From: DASPHG01 sp035629775
Lineage (GTDB): Bacteria > Actinomycetota > Thermoleophilia > Solirubrobacterales > Thermoleophilaceae
DNA: 49,960 nucleotides
Assembly: GCA_035629775.1 (NCBI GenBank)
Contig: DASPHG010000049.1
Span: forward strand, 1-49,960
Reading direction: 5' to 3'
Made by a program: the position numbers and the translations under genes. Positions 23,313 through 32,522 of this stretch are shown here, in pieces (position 1 is the stretch's first letter; every line of letters begins with the position of its first letter). The notes beneath the pieces are model-generated. The model saw only the letters and a list, made by a program, of their open reading frames with translations, was not told the DNA's origin and ran no database searches.

Positions 23313-24397
23313 GCTGGTTCCTCGCGTTCCTGGGCTTCTCGGTCCTCATCATCCTCCACGAGTTCGGCCACTTCATGGCCGCGAAGGCCGTGGGCATGCG
23401 CGTGGAGCGGTTCGCCCTCTTCTTCCCGCCGCTCGTGTGGCGGCGCCAGCGGGGCGAGACCGAGTACGCGCTCGGCTCGATCCCGCTCGGCGGCTACGTG
23501 CGGATCAGCGGCATGAACCCGTCCGAGGACCTCCCCGAGGAGGTGCGCGATCGCGCCTACCACGCGCAGCCGGTGTGGAAGCGGATGGTCGTGATCGCCG
23601 CCGGGCCCGCCATGAACCTGCTGCTGGCGTTTGTGCTGCTGTTCGCGTACTTCGCGATCATCGGCCCGCGCGACCCGGAGCGGGCCTCGGGGACCGTGGA
23701 CGTGATCGAGAAGGGCTATCCGGCCGCGGACGTGCTCGAGCCCGGCGACAGGCTCGTCTCGGTGGACGGCGTCACCAGCGGGCCCGGCGACTTCGTGGAC
23801 GCGATCGCGGAGCACAAGTGTCCCGGGGAGCAGGTGGAGGGCTGCCGCGCGACCGCCCCGGCCGAGATCGTGATCGAGCGGGACGGCGCGGAGCGCAGCC
23901 TCGAGCTGCGCCCGGTCTACGACCCCGAGGCCGAGCGGACCCGGCTCGGGTTCGCCTACGTCCAGGACGGCCCGCGCGACCCGTTCCCGGTCGGCACGGC
24001 GTTCACCGAGACCGGCTCGCGTCTCTGGCTCCTCTCGAAGGAGACGGCGAAGCTGCCGGCGCGCCTGCTCGATGCCGAGAAGCGCAAGGAGATCAGCGGC
24101 GTCGTCGGCTCCTACGAGGTGACCCGGCAGACGATCCTGGACGACCTCGCCGACGTGCTCGGCATCCTCGCGTTGATCTCCCTTTCGCTCGCGATCGTCA
24201 ACCTGTTCCCGTTCCTGCCGCTCGACGGCGGCCACATCTTCTGGGCCATCGTGGAGGGGATCCGGCGCAAGCCGGTCCCGTTCGCCGTCATGGAGCGCTC
24301 CGGCGTCATCGGGTTCATGCTGGTAATCGGCCTGTTCCTGATCGGGCTCACGAATGACATCGATCGCCTCTCAGGGGAGGGCTTTGAAGTACGGTAG
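23309..24397 (+). CDS. rseP: Site-2 protease RseP family zinc metalloprotease
   Basis: Intramembrane metalloprotease that cleaves anti-sigma factors and signal-peptide remnants. The 362-residue protein has HEFGH (zinc ligands and catalytic Glu, residues about 17-21) in the first membrane helix, a single PDZ domain (about 125-215, GYPAADVLEPGDRLVSVDG), and the C-terminal NLFPFLPLDGGHIFW with the third zinc ligand. GTG start in a GTGA overlap with dxr. It is the last gene of the rpsB unit; a hairpin follows. Confidence 0.95.
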   Translation: MSWFLAFLGFSVLIILHEFGHFMAAKAVGMRVERFALFFPPLVWRRQRGETEYALGSIPLGGYVRISGMNPSEDLPEEVRDRAYHAQPVWKRMVVIAAGPAMNLLLAFVLLFAYFAIIGPRDPERASGTVDVIEKGYPAADVLEPGDRLVSVDGVTSGPGDFVDAIAEHKCPGEQVEGCRATAPAEIVIERDGAERSLELRPVYDPEAERTRLGFAYVQDGPRDPFPVGTAFTETGSRLWLLSKETAKLPARLLDAEKRKEISGVVGSYEVTRQTILDDLADVLGILALISLSLAIVNLFPFLPLDGGHIFWAIVEGIRRKPVPFAVMERSGVIGFMLVIGLFLIGLTNDIDRLSGEGFEVR

Positions 24398-24407
24398 GCC
24401 GCGGAAT

Positions 24408-24426
24408 CCGAGACCGGAGGTCTCGG
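24408..24426 (+). terminator. Hairpin after rseP
   Basis: Perfect 8-bp stem (24408-24415 with 24419-24426) and a GGA loop, followed by TTCG. A second 7-bp hairpin lies at 24440-24458. Together they probably end the rpsB-rseP transcript, though neither has a real T-tract. Confidence 0.45.
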
Positions 24427-24482
24427 TTCGGGATCAGAAGGCGGGCGGGATGCCCGCCGAGCTATTCGTTCGGAGGAGACCC

Positions 24483-26300
24483 GTGGAAGTAACCACCGCG
24501 TCCGACACCGGCTACAAGCCGCGCGCGCTCGACGCGCAGACCGTCGCCGAGGCGTTCCAGCTGACCGCCGAGGACCGTCCCGACCAGCCCGCGATCCGGA
24601 CGAAGGGCGACGAGTTCGTCATGACGTGGGGGGAGTACGCCCAGCGCGCCCGTGACATCGCGGCCGGGCTCGCCGGCGTCGGCATCGGGCGCGGCGACAC
24701 GGTGGCGATCATGCTCACGAACAGGCCGGAGTTCCACCCCGTGGACTCGGCGGCCATGCACCTGGGCGCGACACCGTTCTCGATCTACAACACCTACACG
24801 CCCGACCAGATCACCTATCTGGTCAACGACGCCGCCACCAAGGTCCTCGTCACCGAGCAGGCGTTCCTCGACACCGTGCTGAAGGCGAAGGAGAAGGCCG
24901 ATGCGCTCGAGCACGTCGTCGTGATCGACGGCGACGCGCCGGAGGGCGGCATGACGCTCGACGACCTGATCGGAAGCGCGCAGGACGGCTTCGACTTCGA
25001 CGCGGCCTGGAAGGCCGTCGATCCCGACGACATCCTCACCCTGATCTACACGTCGGGCACGACCGGCGACCCGAAGGGCGTCCAGCTCACGCACCGCAAC
25101 CTGCTGACCGCGGTGAAGGGCTACCACGGCATCATCGACTTCCCGGAGGAGGGCAGCGTCGTCTCGTGGCTGCCGATGGCGCACATCGCCGAGCGCGCCT
25201 GCTCTCACTACATCCCGATCCTGCTCGGCTTCACCGCGACGTGCTGCCCCGACCCCCGCCAGGTGGTCGGCTACCTGCCCGAGGTGCGTCCCACATGGTT
25301 CTTCGCCGTCCCGCGCATCTGGGAGAAGCTGAAGGCCGGCCTCGAGGCGATGATCGAGGGCGAGCAGGACGCGGAGAAGAAGGCCGGCATGCAGAAGGCA
25401 ATGGAGGTCGGCCTAAAGCGCGTGGACCTGATCCAGTCCGGCCAGGAGGTCCCCGCCGAGCTCGAGCAGCAGTGGCAGAAGTTCGACGAGCTCGTCTACT
25501 CGAAGATCCGGGCACAGCTCGGACTCGACCGCGTCGAGTCGCTGAACGTCGGCGCCGCGCCCACGCCGCCCGAGGTCATCCGCTTCTACCACGCGATCGG
25601 GCTGCCCCTCGCGGAGCTCTGGGGGATGTCCGAGACCACCGGCTACGGCACCTGCAACCGGCCCGACAACATCAAGATCGGGACGGTCGGCCCGCCGTCG
25701 CCCGGTGCGGAGATCAAGCTCGCCGAGGACGGCGAGATCCTGATCAAGGGGCCGTTCATCATGCCGGGCTACCGCAACAACGAGGAGAAGACGCGCGAGA
25801 CGATCGATGACGACGGCTGGCTCCACACCGGCGACGTCGGCGAGTTCGACGACGACGGCTTCCTCAAGATCGTCGACCGCAAGAAGGAGCTGATCATCAA
25901 CGCGGCCGGCAAGAACATGTCGCCGGCGAACATCGAGTCGAAGCTCAAGGCGGCCGGGCCGCTGATCGGCCAGGCGATCGCGGTCGGCGACTCGAAGCCC
26001 TACAACGTCGCGTTGCTCACCCTCGACCCCGACTCGGCCCCGCCGTTCGCGCAGGCGAACGGGATCGAGGACGCCTCGGTCGAATCCCTCGCTGCGGACG
26101 AGAAGGTGCTCGAGGCCGTGGGCAAGGAGGTCGAGGCGGCGAACGAGCAGATGGCGCGGGTCGAGCAGATCAAGAAGTGGACCCTGCTGCCGGTCGAGTG
26201 GGAGCCGGGCGGGGAGGAGCTGACCCCGACGATGAAGCTGAAGCGCAAGCCGATCGCTGCGAAGTACAAGGACGAGATCGAGGCGCTCTACTCGGGCTAG
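24483..26300 (+). CDS. Long-chain fatty-acid--CoA ligase (AMP-forming, FadD15-like)
   Basis: Activates fatty acids to acyl-CoA through an acyl-adenylate. The 605-residue protein has the P-loop LIYTSGTTGDPKGVQLTHRN, a gate-like segment SWLPMAHIAERACSHY, LWGMSETTGYGT, the hinge region DGWLHTGDVGEFDDDGFLKI with DRKKELIINAAGKNMSP, and the C-terminal lysine region PTMKLKRKPI. The start is GTG 24483, supported by GGAGGAG 5 bases upstream. Upstream ATGs in the same frame lack a ribosome site or overlap rseP. It could supply acyl-CoA for the WS/DGAT enzyme at 46-47 kb. Confidence 0.93.
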   Translation: MEVTTASDTGYKPRALDAQTVAEAFQLTAEDRPDQPAIRTKGDEFVMTWGEYAQRARDIAAGLAGVGIGRGDTVAIMLTNRPEFHPVDSAAMHLGATPFSIYNTYTPDQITYLVNDAATKVLVTEQAFLDTVLKAKEKADALEHVVVIDGDAPEGGMTLDDLIGSAQDGFDFDAAWKAVDPDDILTLIYTSGTTGDPKGVQLTHRNLLTAVKGYHGIIDFPEEGSVVSWLPMAHIAERACSHYIPILLGFTATCCPDPRQVVGYLPEVRPTWFFAVPRIWEKLKAGLEAMIEGEQDAEKKAGMQKAMEVGLKRVDLIQSGQEVPAELEQQWQKFDELVYSKIRAQLGLDRVESLNVGAAPTPPEVIRFYHAIGLPLAELWGMSETTGYGTCNRPDNIKIGTVGPPSPGAEIKLAEDGEILIKGPFIMPGYRNNEEKTRETIDDDGWLHTGDVGEFDDDGFLKIVDRKKELIINAAGKNMSPANIESKLKAAGPLIGQAIAVGDSKPYNVALLTLDPDSAPPFAQANGIEDASVESLAADEKVLEAVGKEVEAANEQMARVEQIKKWTLLPVEWEPGGEELTPTMKLKRKPIAAKYKDEIEALYSG

Positions 26301-26310
26301 GCGGCGCCAG

Positions 26311-26730
26311 GTGGCAGGGAGAGGCATCCATCACGTCGACCTCGCCGTAGCCGATCTCGAAGCGTCGCTCGCGTTCTATCAAGACCTCCTGGGACCGCTC
26401 GGGCTGGCCGAGGAGGTCCGCTATCCGACCTACCGAGGCACCGAGGAGGTCGTGTATCTGGTCGACGCGGACGACCGCCGCGGACTCGGACTGCGCCCTG
26501 CCGACGGCGGCGCCCACACCTACTACGACGTCGGCATCGAGCACCTCGCCTTCGAGGTCGAGAGCCGGGCGGCGGTGGACGCCGCCCACGATCGGTGCGT
26601 GGCTCGCGGCGCGCGCATCCATTTCCCGCCGGAGGAGGATCGCGACGAGGAGGGGTACTACGCGTTCTTCGTCTTCGATCCGGACGGCATGCGGATCGAA
26701 GTGTTCTGCTGGCAGCGCGCCGAGCGCTAG
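26311..26730 (+). CDS. VOC-family (glyoxalase/dioxygenase-fold) protein
   Basis: A 139-residue protein with paired beta-alpha-beta-beta-beta modules: IHHVDLAVADLEASLAFYQDLLG (first metal-ligand His) and, in the second half, IEHLAFEVESRAAVDAAHD and FFVFDPDGMRIEVFCW (metal-ligand Glu). The substrate cannot be inferred. GTG start 10 bases after the acyl-CoA ligase gene, so probably co-transcribed. Its end overlaps the convergent BNR gene by 4 bases. Confidence 0.88.
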   Translation: MAGRGIHHVDLAVADLEASLAFYQDLLGPLGLAEEVRYPTYRGTEEVVYLVDADDRRGLGLRPADGGAHTYYDVGIEHLAFEVESRAAVDAAHDRCVARGARIHFPPEEDRDEEGYYAFFVFDPDGMRIEVFCWQRAER

Positions 26731-28451
26731 TCAGGCAGGGGCGCCCCGTAGATGTTCGTGTCGAGCCCGCCCTGGTCGAGGCACCCATCGTCGGGGGCAG
26801 GAGCGGTGTAGGCGCCGGAGGGGCTCACGGTGTCGGGCGCCCACGAGCACGGGGCGAACACGTCGAAGCCGTTCGCCTCGCTGTCGGGACGGGTGTCGGT
26901 TCCCGCCACGACATCGCGTGAGTCCGGCCAGGTCGCATACGTCCCACCCCGGACGGCGGACACGGAGAGGTAGTCGCCGCGCCACGGGAGGCGCGCGTCG
27001 AGGTACGTCTCGAAGTTGGGCGCGCTGGGGACGCTCGTCAGCTTGCTCGCGGTCCACGTCCTGCCACCGTCGCGTGACTGGGCGACCCAGGTGCCGACAA
27101 CCGCGCCGGACGAGTTGCCCTCGGCCGTGTTCCCGGGCGGGCGGTCCGGTGCGTACGCAGGGTCGGCTCGCGAGTCGAGATAGACGACGCTCAGCACGCC
27201 CCCGACGCTCGCGACGTCCGGCCACCACTGGTGGCCGCCCGGCACCGGATCGACGGGCACAGGCTTCGCGGGCCACCGGATGCCGTCCGGAGAGTTGCGG
27301 ACGAAGATCCGCCCCTGACCGCCGGCGGTCCTGCCGCCCCAGGCGACGTGAACGCCCTTGCGGTCCGCCGCCACCGCGGAGAAGCTGCGCATGAACGGGA
27401 AGTTGAAGCCGCCGGGGCATGCGTGGGTGCCATCACCGCAGTTGCTCGAGCTGCTCCCCGTGCCGGCGAAGAGCGAGGAGTCGAAGACGCGCGTGTTCCG
27501 CACGCGCCGCGCCGGGGTGAACGTCTCACCGCCGTCACGGCTGCGCGCCAGCCAGATGCCGGCCTTCGCGGAGCCCGGCCTGTCGGTCCGGAACGTGAGG
27601 TAGACGCCCCCGCCCGGTCCCACGGCCACGTCGGTGAAGAACGGGAACGCGAGGCTCCTGGGCCGAACCGTGACCGGGGCCGAGAACCGCTTCCCGCCGT
27701 TCGCGGAGTGCGACACGCGCACCACCGCGTCGTCCTGGTAGCGGTTGCACGGCGGCGGGGCGAGCCGCCGACACTCGGTCCAGGCGACGTAGACGCGCCC
27801 TCCGTACTTCCCCTTGGTCTGGTCGACGGCGAGATTCGGCTTGTCGGAGGCATAGGCGCTTTCGGCCTGACCCTTCGCCGGGCGATCCACCCGGACGGTC
27901 CTCAGATGGCGCGTCCCACCCTTCGCGTACGTCGCGACCGCGATCCGGAAGTCGAGCGGGTTGAAGCCGTCGAAGATCGGGCAGAGCGCGCCGTAGAACA
28001 GGCGGCCACGACGGTCGAACGCGAGTGTTGGGTCGGCCTGCTGGGTGCATCCGGCCGCCGGGTCGCCCGGCGACGGATCCCCGGGGTAGCCGGGAAGGAG
28101 CGCGGCCTGCCAGGTCGCTCCGCCGTCATTCGAGCGGTAGTAGGAGAGCCAGTGCTGTGCCATGGGGATCGGGAGCGGGCTGCGCACCGCGATGCACGTG
28201 TCCATGGCGCCCACGGCGATCACGTCCGGGTTCCGGGGGTTCACGGCGACCGACGGCTCCTGCTGCTGGCGGCGCCGGGTGCTGCACTCGACCTCCTCTG
28301 CCTCGGCCGGTCCCAGCAGCCCGCCGTAACTGCCGGCGGTGTCGTCGCGAGTCACGCGCGTGTCCGCGCCGGAGGCGATAGGCGCGGCAGCGCCCATGGC
28401 GACCGAAATGATGATGGCGCAGCTCAGGCGCGACCGAACGTTCGCGAGCAC
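26727..28451 (-). CDS. Secreted BNR/Asp-box (sialidase-fold) protein
   Basis: A 574-residue exported protein with a signal peptide (about 1-28, ending near ASGAD) and repeated Asp-box motifs: SNDGGATW at about 108-115, SRDGGETF near the middle and SRDGGRTW in the last third. These motifs are typical of six-bladed beta-propellers. Internal cysteines in Cys-x-rich loops suggest disulfides. Sialidase active-site arginines cannot be assigned confidently, so I call the fold, not an enzyme activity. The GTG start has AAGGAGGG 7 bases upstream, a leadered gene. Confidence 0.82.
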   Translation of the reverse strand: MLANVRSRLSCAIIISVAMGAAAPIASGADTRVTRDDTAGSYGGLLGPAEAEEVECSTRRRQQQEPSVAVNPRNPDVIAVGAMDTCIAVRSPLPIPMAQHWLSYYRSNDGGATWQAALLPGYPGDPSPGDPAAGCTQQADPTLAFDRRGRLFYGALCPIFDGFNPLDFRIAVATYAKGGTRHLRTVRVDRPAKGQAESAYASDKPNLAVDQTKGKYGGRVYVAWTECRRLAPPPCNRYQDDAVVRVSHSANGGKRFSAPVTVRPRSLAFPFFTDVAVGPGGGVYLTFRTDRPGSAKAGIWLARSRDGGETFTPARRVRNTRVFDSSLFAGTGSSSSNCGDGTHACPGGFNFPFMRSFSAVAADRKGVHVAWGGRTAGGQGRIFVRNSPDGIRWPAKPVPVDPVPGGHQWWPDVASVGGVLSVVYLDSRADPAYAPDRPPGNTAEGNSSGAVVGTWVAQSRDGGRTWTASKLTSVPSAPNFETYLDARLPWRGDYLSVSAVRGGTYATWPDSRDVVAGTDTRPDSEANGFDVFAPCSWAPDTVSPSGAYTAPAPDDGCLDQGGLDTNIYGAPLPD

Positions 28452-28520
28452 GAGCAGGCCCTCCTTCGATTCAGCCCCTCATGCGACCCTACAGGCGGTA
28501 GTCCGACTGCGCCAGCCGGA

Positions 28521-28928
28521 TCACTTCACGCCGGCCTCCGCCAGCGCCATCTCACCCGTCGGAAACGCGGTGCACCGCCACAGGAGCCCGTCCCTGAGCT
28601 CCCAGACGTGGCCGATCTCCTGCGCCACCTCGGCGCCGGAGTGGAGGCCGCGGACGTGCATCGTCATCGTCACCGCGAGCCGGCCGTCGGGGACCTCCTC
28701 GACGTGGTGGAGCTCGACCCGCCACTCGTCCCACGCGCTCACGACGTCCTCGAAGTAGCGGCGGATCCCGTCGTGTCCCTCGAAGGCCTGTCCCTCGACC
28801 GAGGCGAGCGCCGAGTAGAACTCGACCTCGGGATGGCACTGCGCGATGGCAGTGTCCGGATCGCGCCGGGTCACCGCGTCCGCGAACGCGTACAGCCGCT
28901 CCTCGGCCGGGGTGCGCTCACCCGCCAT
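28521..28928 (-). CDS. SnoaL/NTF2-like domain protein
   Basis: A 135-residue alpha+beta cone-fold protein: AEERLYAFADAVTRRDPDTAI, CHPEVEFYSALASVEG, FEGHDGIRRYFEDVVSAWDEWRVEL and later strands. It is typical of SnoaL-like proteins, whose ligands vary. The start is ATG 28928, overlapping the end of the upstream transglutaminase-like gene by 11 bases. The longer same-frame extension is a shadow of that gene. Probably co-transcribed with it. Confidence 0.85.
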   Translation of the reverse strand: MAGERTPAEERLYAFADAVTRRDPDTAIAQCHPEVEFYSALASVEGQAFEGHDGIRRYFEDVVSAWDEWRVELHHVEEVPDGRLAVTMTMHVRGLHSGAEVAQEIGHVWELRDGLLWRCTAFPTGEMALAEAGVK

Positions 28929-29517
28929 AGGTCTCGCGAATCCCCTCGAGGATCTCGCGCAGCGGCAGGTCGGCGTACGTACCCCGGTCGTGCACGTACT
29001 GCATGTACATCGACCCGTCGCCCGAAAAGGGGTGGAGGAGGGCATCGCGGCGCCCGTCGAAGTCGAGCGGCTCGACGCCGAAGCGCTCGCACAGCTCGGC
29101 GTTGAATGCGGAGCTCGCCTTCGTCCACCGCGCGCCCACGTAGAACGTGCTGTACCCGTGCCACACGAACAGGTCGGTGCCCATCGCCTCGAGAAGCCGC
29201 TCGGACTGGAGGTGGTTCTTCACGTCGGCGAAGCCCAGCCGGGACGGGATGCCGGCCGCCCGCGCGCATGCGGTGAGCGCCACCGACTTCTGCACGCAGT
29301 ACCCGGTGGGCGATTGCAGGACGGTGCTCGCGCGGTAGTCCCCGGGGTCCGCCGAGACGTTGTAGGGGTCGTAGCGGATCCCGTCACGGACGGCGGCGAA
29401 CAGGCGCGCTACCAGCTCGTGGTCGTCGCGTGCATTCCCCGCGACGCGGTCCACGAACTCGCGCACCACGGGGCTGTCGCTGTCGATGAAGGGAGTGGGA
29501 GCAAGGTCCGGGTTCAC
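28918..29517 (-). CDS. Transglutaminase-like (papain-fold) domain protein
   Basis: A 199-residue cytoplasmic protein with the transglutaminase-like core. The nucleophile candidate is Cys74 in SPTGYCVQKSVALTACARAAG, followed by IPSRLGFADVK and His120 in VWHGYSTFYVG. The third member of the usual Cys-His-Asp triad, an Asp after the following Trp, is not evident (RWTKASSAFN). Function may be peptidase- or amidase-like; no substrate can be given. GTG start with TACGAT six bases upstream and no Shine-Dalgarno. Divergent from ispG with 37 bases between start codons. Confidence 0.82.
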   Translation of the reverse strand: MNPDLAPTPFIDSDSPVVREFVDRVAGNARDDHELVARLFAAVRDGIRYDPYNVSADPGDYRASTVLQSPTGYCVQKSVALTACARAAGIPSRLGFADVKNHLQSERLLEAMGTDLFVWHGYSTFYVGARWTKASSAFNAELCERFGVEPLDFDGRRDALLHPFSGDGSMYMQYVHDRGTYADLPLREILEGIRETYGG

Positions 29518-29523
29518 GGGCGG

Positions 29524-29529
29524 ATCGTA
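29524..29529 (-). promoter_or_regulatory. -10 box of the transglutaminase-like gene, leaderless arrangement
   Basis: On the reverse strand TACGAT, then CCGCCC, then GTG at 29517. The ispG -10 box lies only 13 bases away in the same spacer. Confidence 0.5.
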
Positions 29530-29542
29530 GGGCCCCGCTAGC

Positions 29543-29548
29543 TACCCT
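29543..29548 (+). promoter_or_regulatory. -10 box of ispG, leaderless arrangement
   Basis: TACCCT, then TGGCAC, then ATG at 29555. The box and spacing closely match those at murA. No Shine-Dalgarno. Confidence 0.55.
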
Positions 29549-29554
29549 TGGCAC

Positions 29555-30856
29555 ATGGCCTCGCGCAGGCAGATCGACGTGGGCGGAGTCAAGATCGGCG
29601 GTGGCGCACCGGTGGCCGTCCAGTCGATGACGAAGACCGAGACGGCGGACTACGACGCCACGCTCACGCAGGTCCGGGCGATCGCGGACGCGGGCGCCGA
29701 CCTGGTGCGCGTCGCGGTGCCGCGCGAGAAGGACGTCGACGCGCTCAGGCGCCTCGTCGTGGAGTCGCCGATCCCCGTGATCGCCGACATCCACTTCAAC
29801 CACACGCTCGCGCTCAAGGCGATCGACGCGGGTGCCCACTGCGTGCGCCTCAACCCGGGCAACATCGGCGGGCCCGACAAAGTGGCCGAGGTGGCGAAGC
29901 GGGCCACCGAGGCGGGGGTCCCCCTGCGAATCGGCGTCAACTCCGGCTCGCTCCCGAAGCACCTGCACGCACTCGAGAAGCAGAACCCGGTCGAGGCCCT
30001 CGTCACGGCCGCGGTCGAGTTCGTGGAGCTGATGGAACGGCTCGACTTCCAGAACTTCAAGGTGTCGATCAAGTCGACAAACGTCCCCTACACGATCGCG
30101 TCGAACCGACTGCTCAGCGAGCGGATCGACTACCCGCTCCACCTCGGGATCACCGAGGCCGGGACCAAATGGTCCGGCTCGCTCAAGTCCGCCGTCGGGC
30201 TGGGAACCCTGCTCGCCGACGGGGTCGGGGACACGATCCGCATCTCGCTCTCGACCTTCCACGCCGAGGAGGAGGTCAAGGTGGCGTGGGAGATCCTGAA
30301 GGCGCTCAAGCTGCGCGAGCGCGGCCCGGTGCTGATCGCCTGCCCCACCTGCGGACGGCTCCAGTTCGACATGGACACCGTGGTCGCCGAGATCGAGCAG
30401 CGGCTCGAGGCGTACGCGGAGCCGATCGAGGTGGCCGTCCTGGGCTGCGCGGTGAACGGCATCGGCGAGGCGTCGGCGGCCGACTTCGGGATCACGGGCG
30501 CCAAGAACGAGGGGCTCATCTTCGCCCACGGCAAGCCGCTCAGGAAGGTCCCGCAGGCGGAGCTCGTGGACGCCCTCTTCGCCGAGATCGACAAGTCGCT
30601 CAGGGAGGGCCAGACCGAGTTCGACGAGCGCGAGTCGGCCGAGGGTGCGGCGTGGCTTCAGAAGATCGAGGACGAGAACGCCGACGACCTGACGCCCGAG
30701 CGGCTCGCGGCGCTGGAAGCGGCCGCGGCCACCGCCGAGGCCGGCGGCCAGCCGCTGCCAATGGCCGGGAACGGCGGCCCGAAGGTCGAGCGCAAGCAGG
30801 TGAAGCTCGACGAGAGCGTCTCGCCGACCGCGGGCCGCCGCTTCACGCGCGCGTAG
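29555..30856 (+). CDS. ispG: 4-hydroxy-3-methylbut-2-en-1-yl diphosphate synthase IspG
   Basis: [4Fe-4S] enzyme of the MEP pathway that forms HMBPP. The TIM-barrel half has VQSMTKTETADYDATL, ADIHFNHTLAL, RLNPGNIG and HLGITEAGTKWSGSLKSA. The cluster ligands are Cys263 and Cys266 (CPTCGR) and Cys298 (GCAVNGIGEA, with nearby Glu). After about residue 365 there is an extra tail of about 65 residues, Glu/Ala-rich then basic, that is not part of typical bacterial IspG (about 360-390). ATG start, apparently leaderless. Convergent with the glycoside hydrolase gene, 10 bases apart. Confidence 0.96.
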   Translation: MASRRQIDVGGVKIGGGAPVAVQSMTKTETADYDATLTQVRAIADAGADLVRVAVPREKDVDALRRLVVESPIPVIADIHFNHTLALKAIDAGAHCVRLNPGNIGGPDKVAEVAKRATEAGVPLRIGVNSGSLPKHLHALEKQNPVEALVTAAVEFVELMERLDFQNFKVSIKSTNVPYTIASNRLLSERIDYPLHLGITEAGTKWSGSLKSAVGLGTLLADGVGDTIRISLSTFHAEEEVKVAWEILKALKLRERGPVLIACPTCGRLQFDMDTVVAEIEQRLEAYAEPIEVAVLGCAVNGIGEASAADFGITGAKNEGLIFAHGKPLRKVPQAELVDALFAEIDKSLREGQTEFDERESAEGAAWLQKIEDENADDLTPERLAALEAAAATAEAGGQPLPMAGNGGPKVERKQVKLDESVSPTAGRRFTRA

Positions 30857-30866
30857 CGGCGCGCCC

Positions 30867-32456
30867 CTAGCGGGCGACGACCACGCGCGAGATCACGAAG
30901 CGGGAGAAGTCGGGCTCCGACCAGATCGCGCGGAAAGCCGTGCCGGGCTGGATCCGGCGCAAGGCCTGGAAGTAGCCCTGGCTGTGCGTGACCTCGAGCG
31001 CCGCGCCCGACCGCACCCAACTCGAGGTCCCCGGATTCCGCTGCTGAAGCAACAGCGGGTAGGTGGTGCCGTTGACCGCGAAGCGGACCTGCCCCCAGAT
31101 GCGTGCCGTGGAGCCGGTGCGGCGGACGACGAGGGGGAACCTGTACGCGTTCATGGCCGGCTTGGGCTGTGGGTTGGGCAGAGAGGAGAAGAGGCCCGAC
31201 TGGTAGGTGAACCAGTACTGGGTCGAGTCACGCGGGAACTCGGTTCGTGGCGGGACGTCGAAGAGCTGGAACTGCGCGTTCGCGAACACCCGCGGGTGCT
31301 TCCAGGCCATGTAGTCGGCCGCGTTGATGTACGCGGCCTGCTGGTTGAGGGACACGCCGCTGAAGGGGTCCGGCGGCTTCGTCTCATAGCCGTACTCGGT
31401 GAAGTAGATGGGGATCTCGGGTGGCAGCAGGTCCGTTCGCGCCGCGATGCGGTCGAGCAGCCGCGGGAGCGCATCGAGGTTCGCCATCGTGAGCGCGTCG
31501 CGCCCTCGCTCGCGGCGGCCCGGCGGCTTCAGCTTCGTGTACGGGTGGTGGGCGAATCCGAGCCGCGGGAAGCGTTCGAGGATGGCCAACCGCTCCACGT
31601 CCTCGCAGCCCCGCGCGAGGGCCTCCTCTCCCTCGAACGGGCGGAAACGGCGGTCAAGGCAATACATCTCGCGTAGGAAGAGGCCGGGGCGCAGCGACGG
31701 GCGCAGCCCGTCGGGCTTCTCGTTCCCGACCGGGGCGAGCTCCCCGAACAGGACGAGGTCGTCGGCGTGCCCCGTCCGTAGCAGCGACCGGGCTCCGGCC
31801 ACGACCAGGTCGCGGTACAGGTGGGGGGCCATCGGGACCATCCCGGCGCCGCGCTTGCGCTCGCCTTGCGGCGTCAGCCACCCGGGCTGGTTCGGCTCGT
31901 TCCAGAGGGACCACCACCTGACGCTCGGGAGCACCTCGCGACCGTTGTTCTCGTCGCGGTACGTACCGCTGTAGCGGCGGCCGACGGCCACCATGAACTT
32001 CGCGAACTCCTTGACGTTGGGACGGTAGGAGCGCTGGTAGGCGCGGTCGCGCGTCTTCCGGTGGGCCCACCGCGGCCCACCGCCGGTTGGGTTGAGGTAG
32101 ACGGCGATCCCAAGCCGCGCCGCCTGCTCGGTGAGGTTGTCGAAGCGGTCCCAGAGGAAGTCCGGGTAGTCGCGCGGGTCGGCTCCGTCGAAGCCGCGCG
32201 GCTTCCGGCGGGCGTTCGGCTTGGGCGCCATCGCGCTCCAGTGGACGGTCGCACGCACGGCCTCGACCCCCAGGGCGGCCATGCGGTTCAGCGCGCGCCC
32301 GCGCTCCTCGCCCGTCGCGTAGACGAGCTGGTTGTCGTCCTGCATGATCGAGACCATGTAGGGCGCCGCCGGGGCGCCGGGGGCGAGCGCGAGGAGCGCC
32401 CCCGTGGCCAGGCAGGCGAGCGTGAGCGTCTTCGCTAGCGAGCGGGACATCGGCAT
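30867..32456 (-). CDS. Secreted glycoside hydrolase, clan-A-like (GH5/GH39-type)
   Basis: A 529-residue exported protein with a signal peptide (SRSLAKTLTLACLATGALLA to about residue 32). The (beta/alpha)8 clan-A features are an acid/base Glu187 in WWSLWNEPNQPG and a nucleophile candidate Glu354 in IYFTEYGYET. A C-terminal beta-rich module (about 430-529) may be accessory. Substrate unknown. Start chosen at ATG 32456; ATG 32450 and TTG 32465 are alternatives and do not change the mature protein. A reverse-strand TAGCCT at 32524-32529 is a plausible -10, giving a leader of about 60 bases. Confidence 0.82.
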   Translation of the reverse strand: MPMSRSLAKTLTLACLATGALLALAPGAPAAPYMVSIMQDDNQLVYATGEERGRALNRMAALGVEAVRATVHWSAMAPKPNARRKPRGFDGADPRDYPDFLWDRFDNLTEQAARLGIAVYLNPTGGGPRWAHRKTRDRAYQRSYRPNVKEFAKFMVAVGRRYSGTYRDENNGREVLPSVRWWSLWNEPNQPGWLTPQGERKRGAGMVPMAPHLYRDLVVAGARSLLRTGHADDLVLFGELAPVGNEKPDGLRPSLRPGLFLREMYCLDRRFRPFEGEEALARGCEDVERLAILERFPRLGFAHHPYTKLKPPGRRERGRDALTMANLDALPRLLDRIAARTDLLPPEIPIYFTEYGYETKPPDPFSGVSLNQQAAYINAADYMAWKHPRVFANAQFQLFDVPPRTEFPRDSTQYWFTYQSGLFSSLPNPQPKPAMNAYRFPLVVRRTGSTARIWGQVRFAVNGTTYPLLLQQRNPGTSSWVRSGAALEVTHSQGYFQALRRIQPGTAFRAIWSEPDFSRFVISRVVVAR

Positions 32457-32522
32457 CTGGAACAAGGGGCGGCGCGGCCGGTTGCGGATCCTTCCGGCGG
32501 AAGGCGCCGACGTCGCGGCCTT

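Noticed and set aside
27231..29105. 624-codon forward frame opposite the BNR, NTF2-like and transglutaminase-like genes
   Set aside because: Low-complexity Arg/Val/His composition, and all three reverse-strand genes have recognisable motifs.
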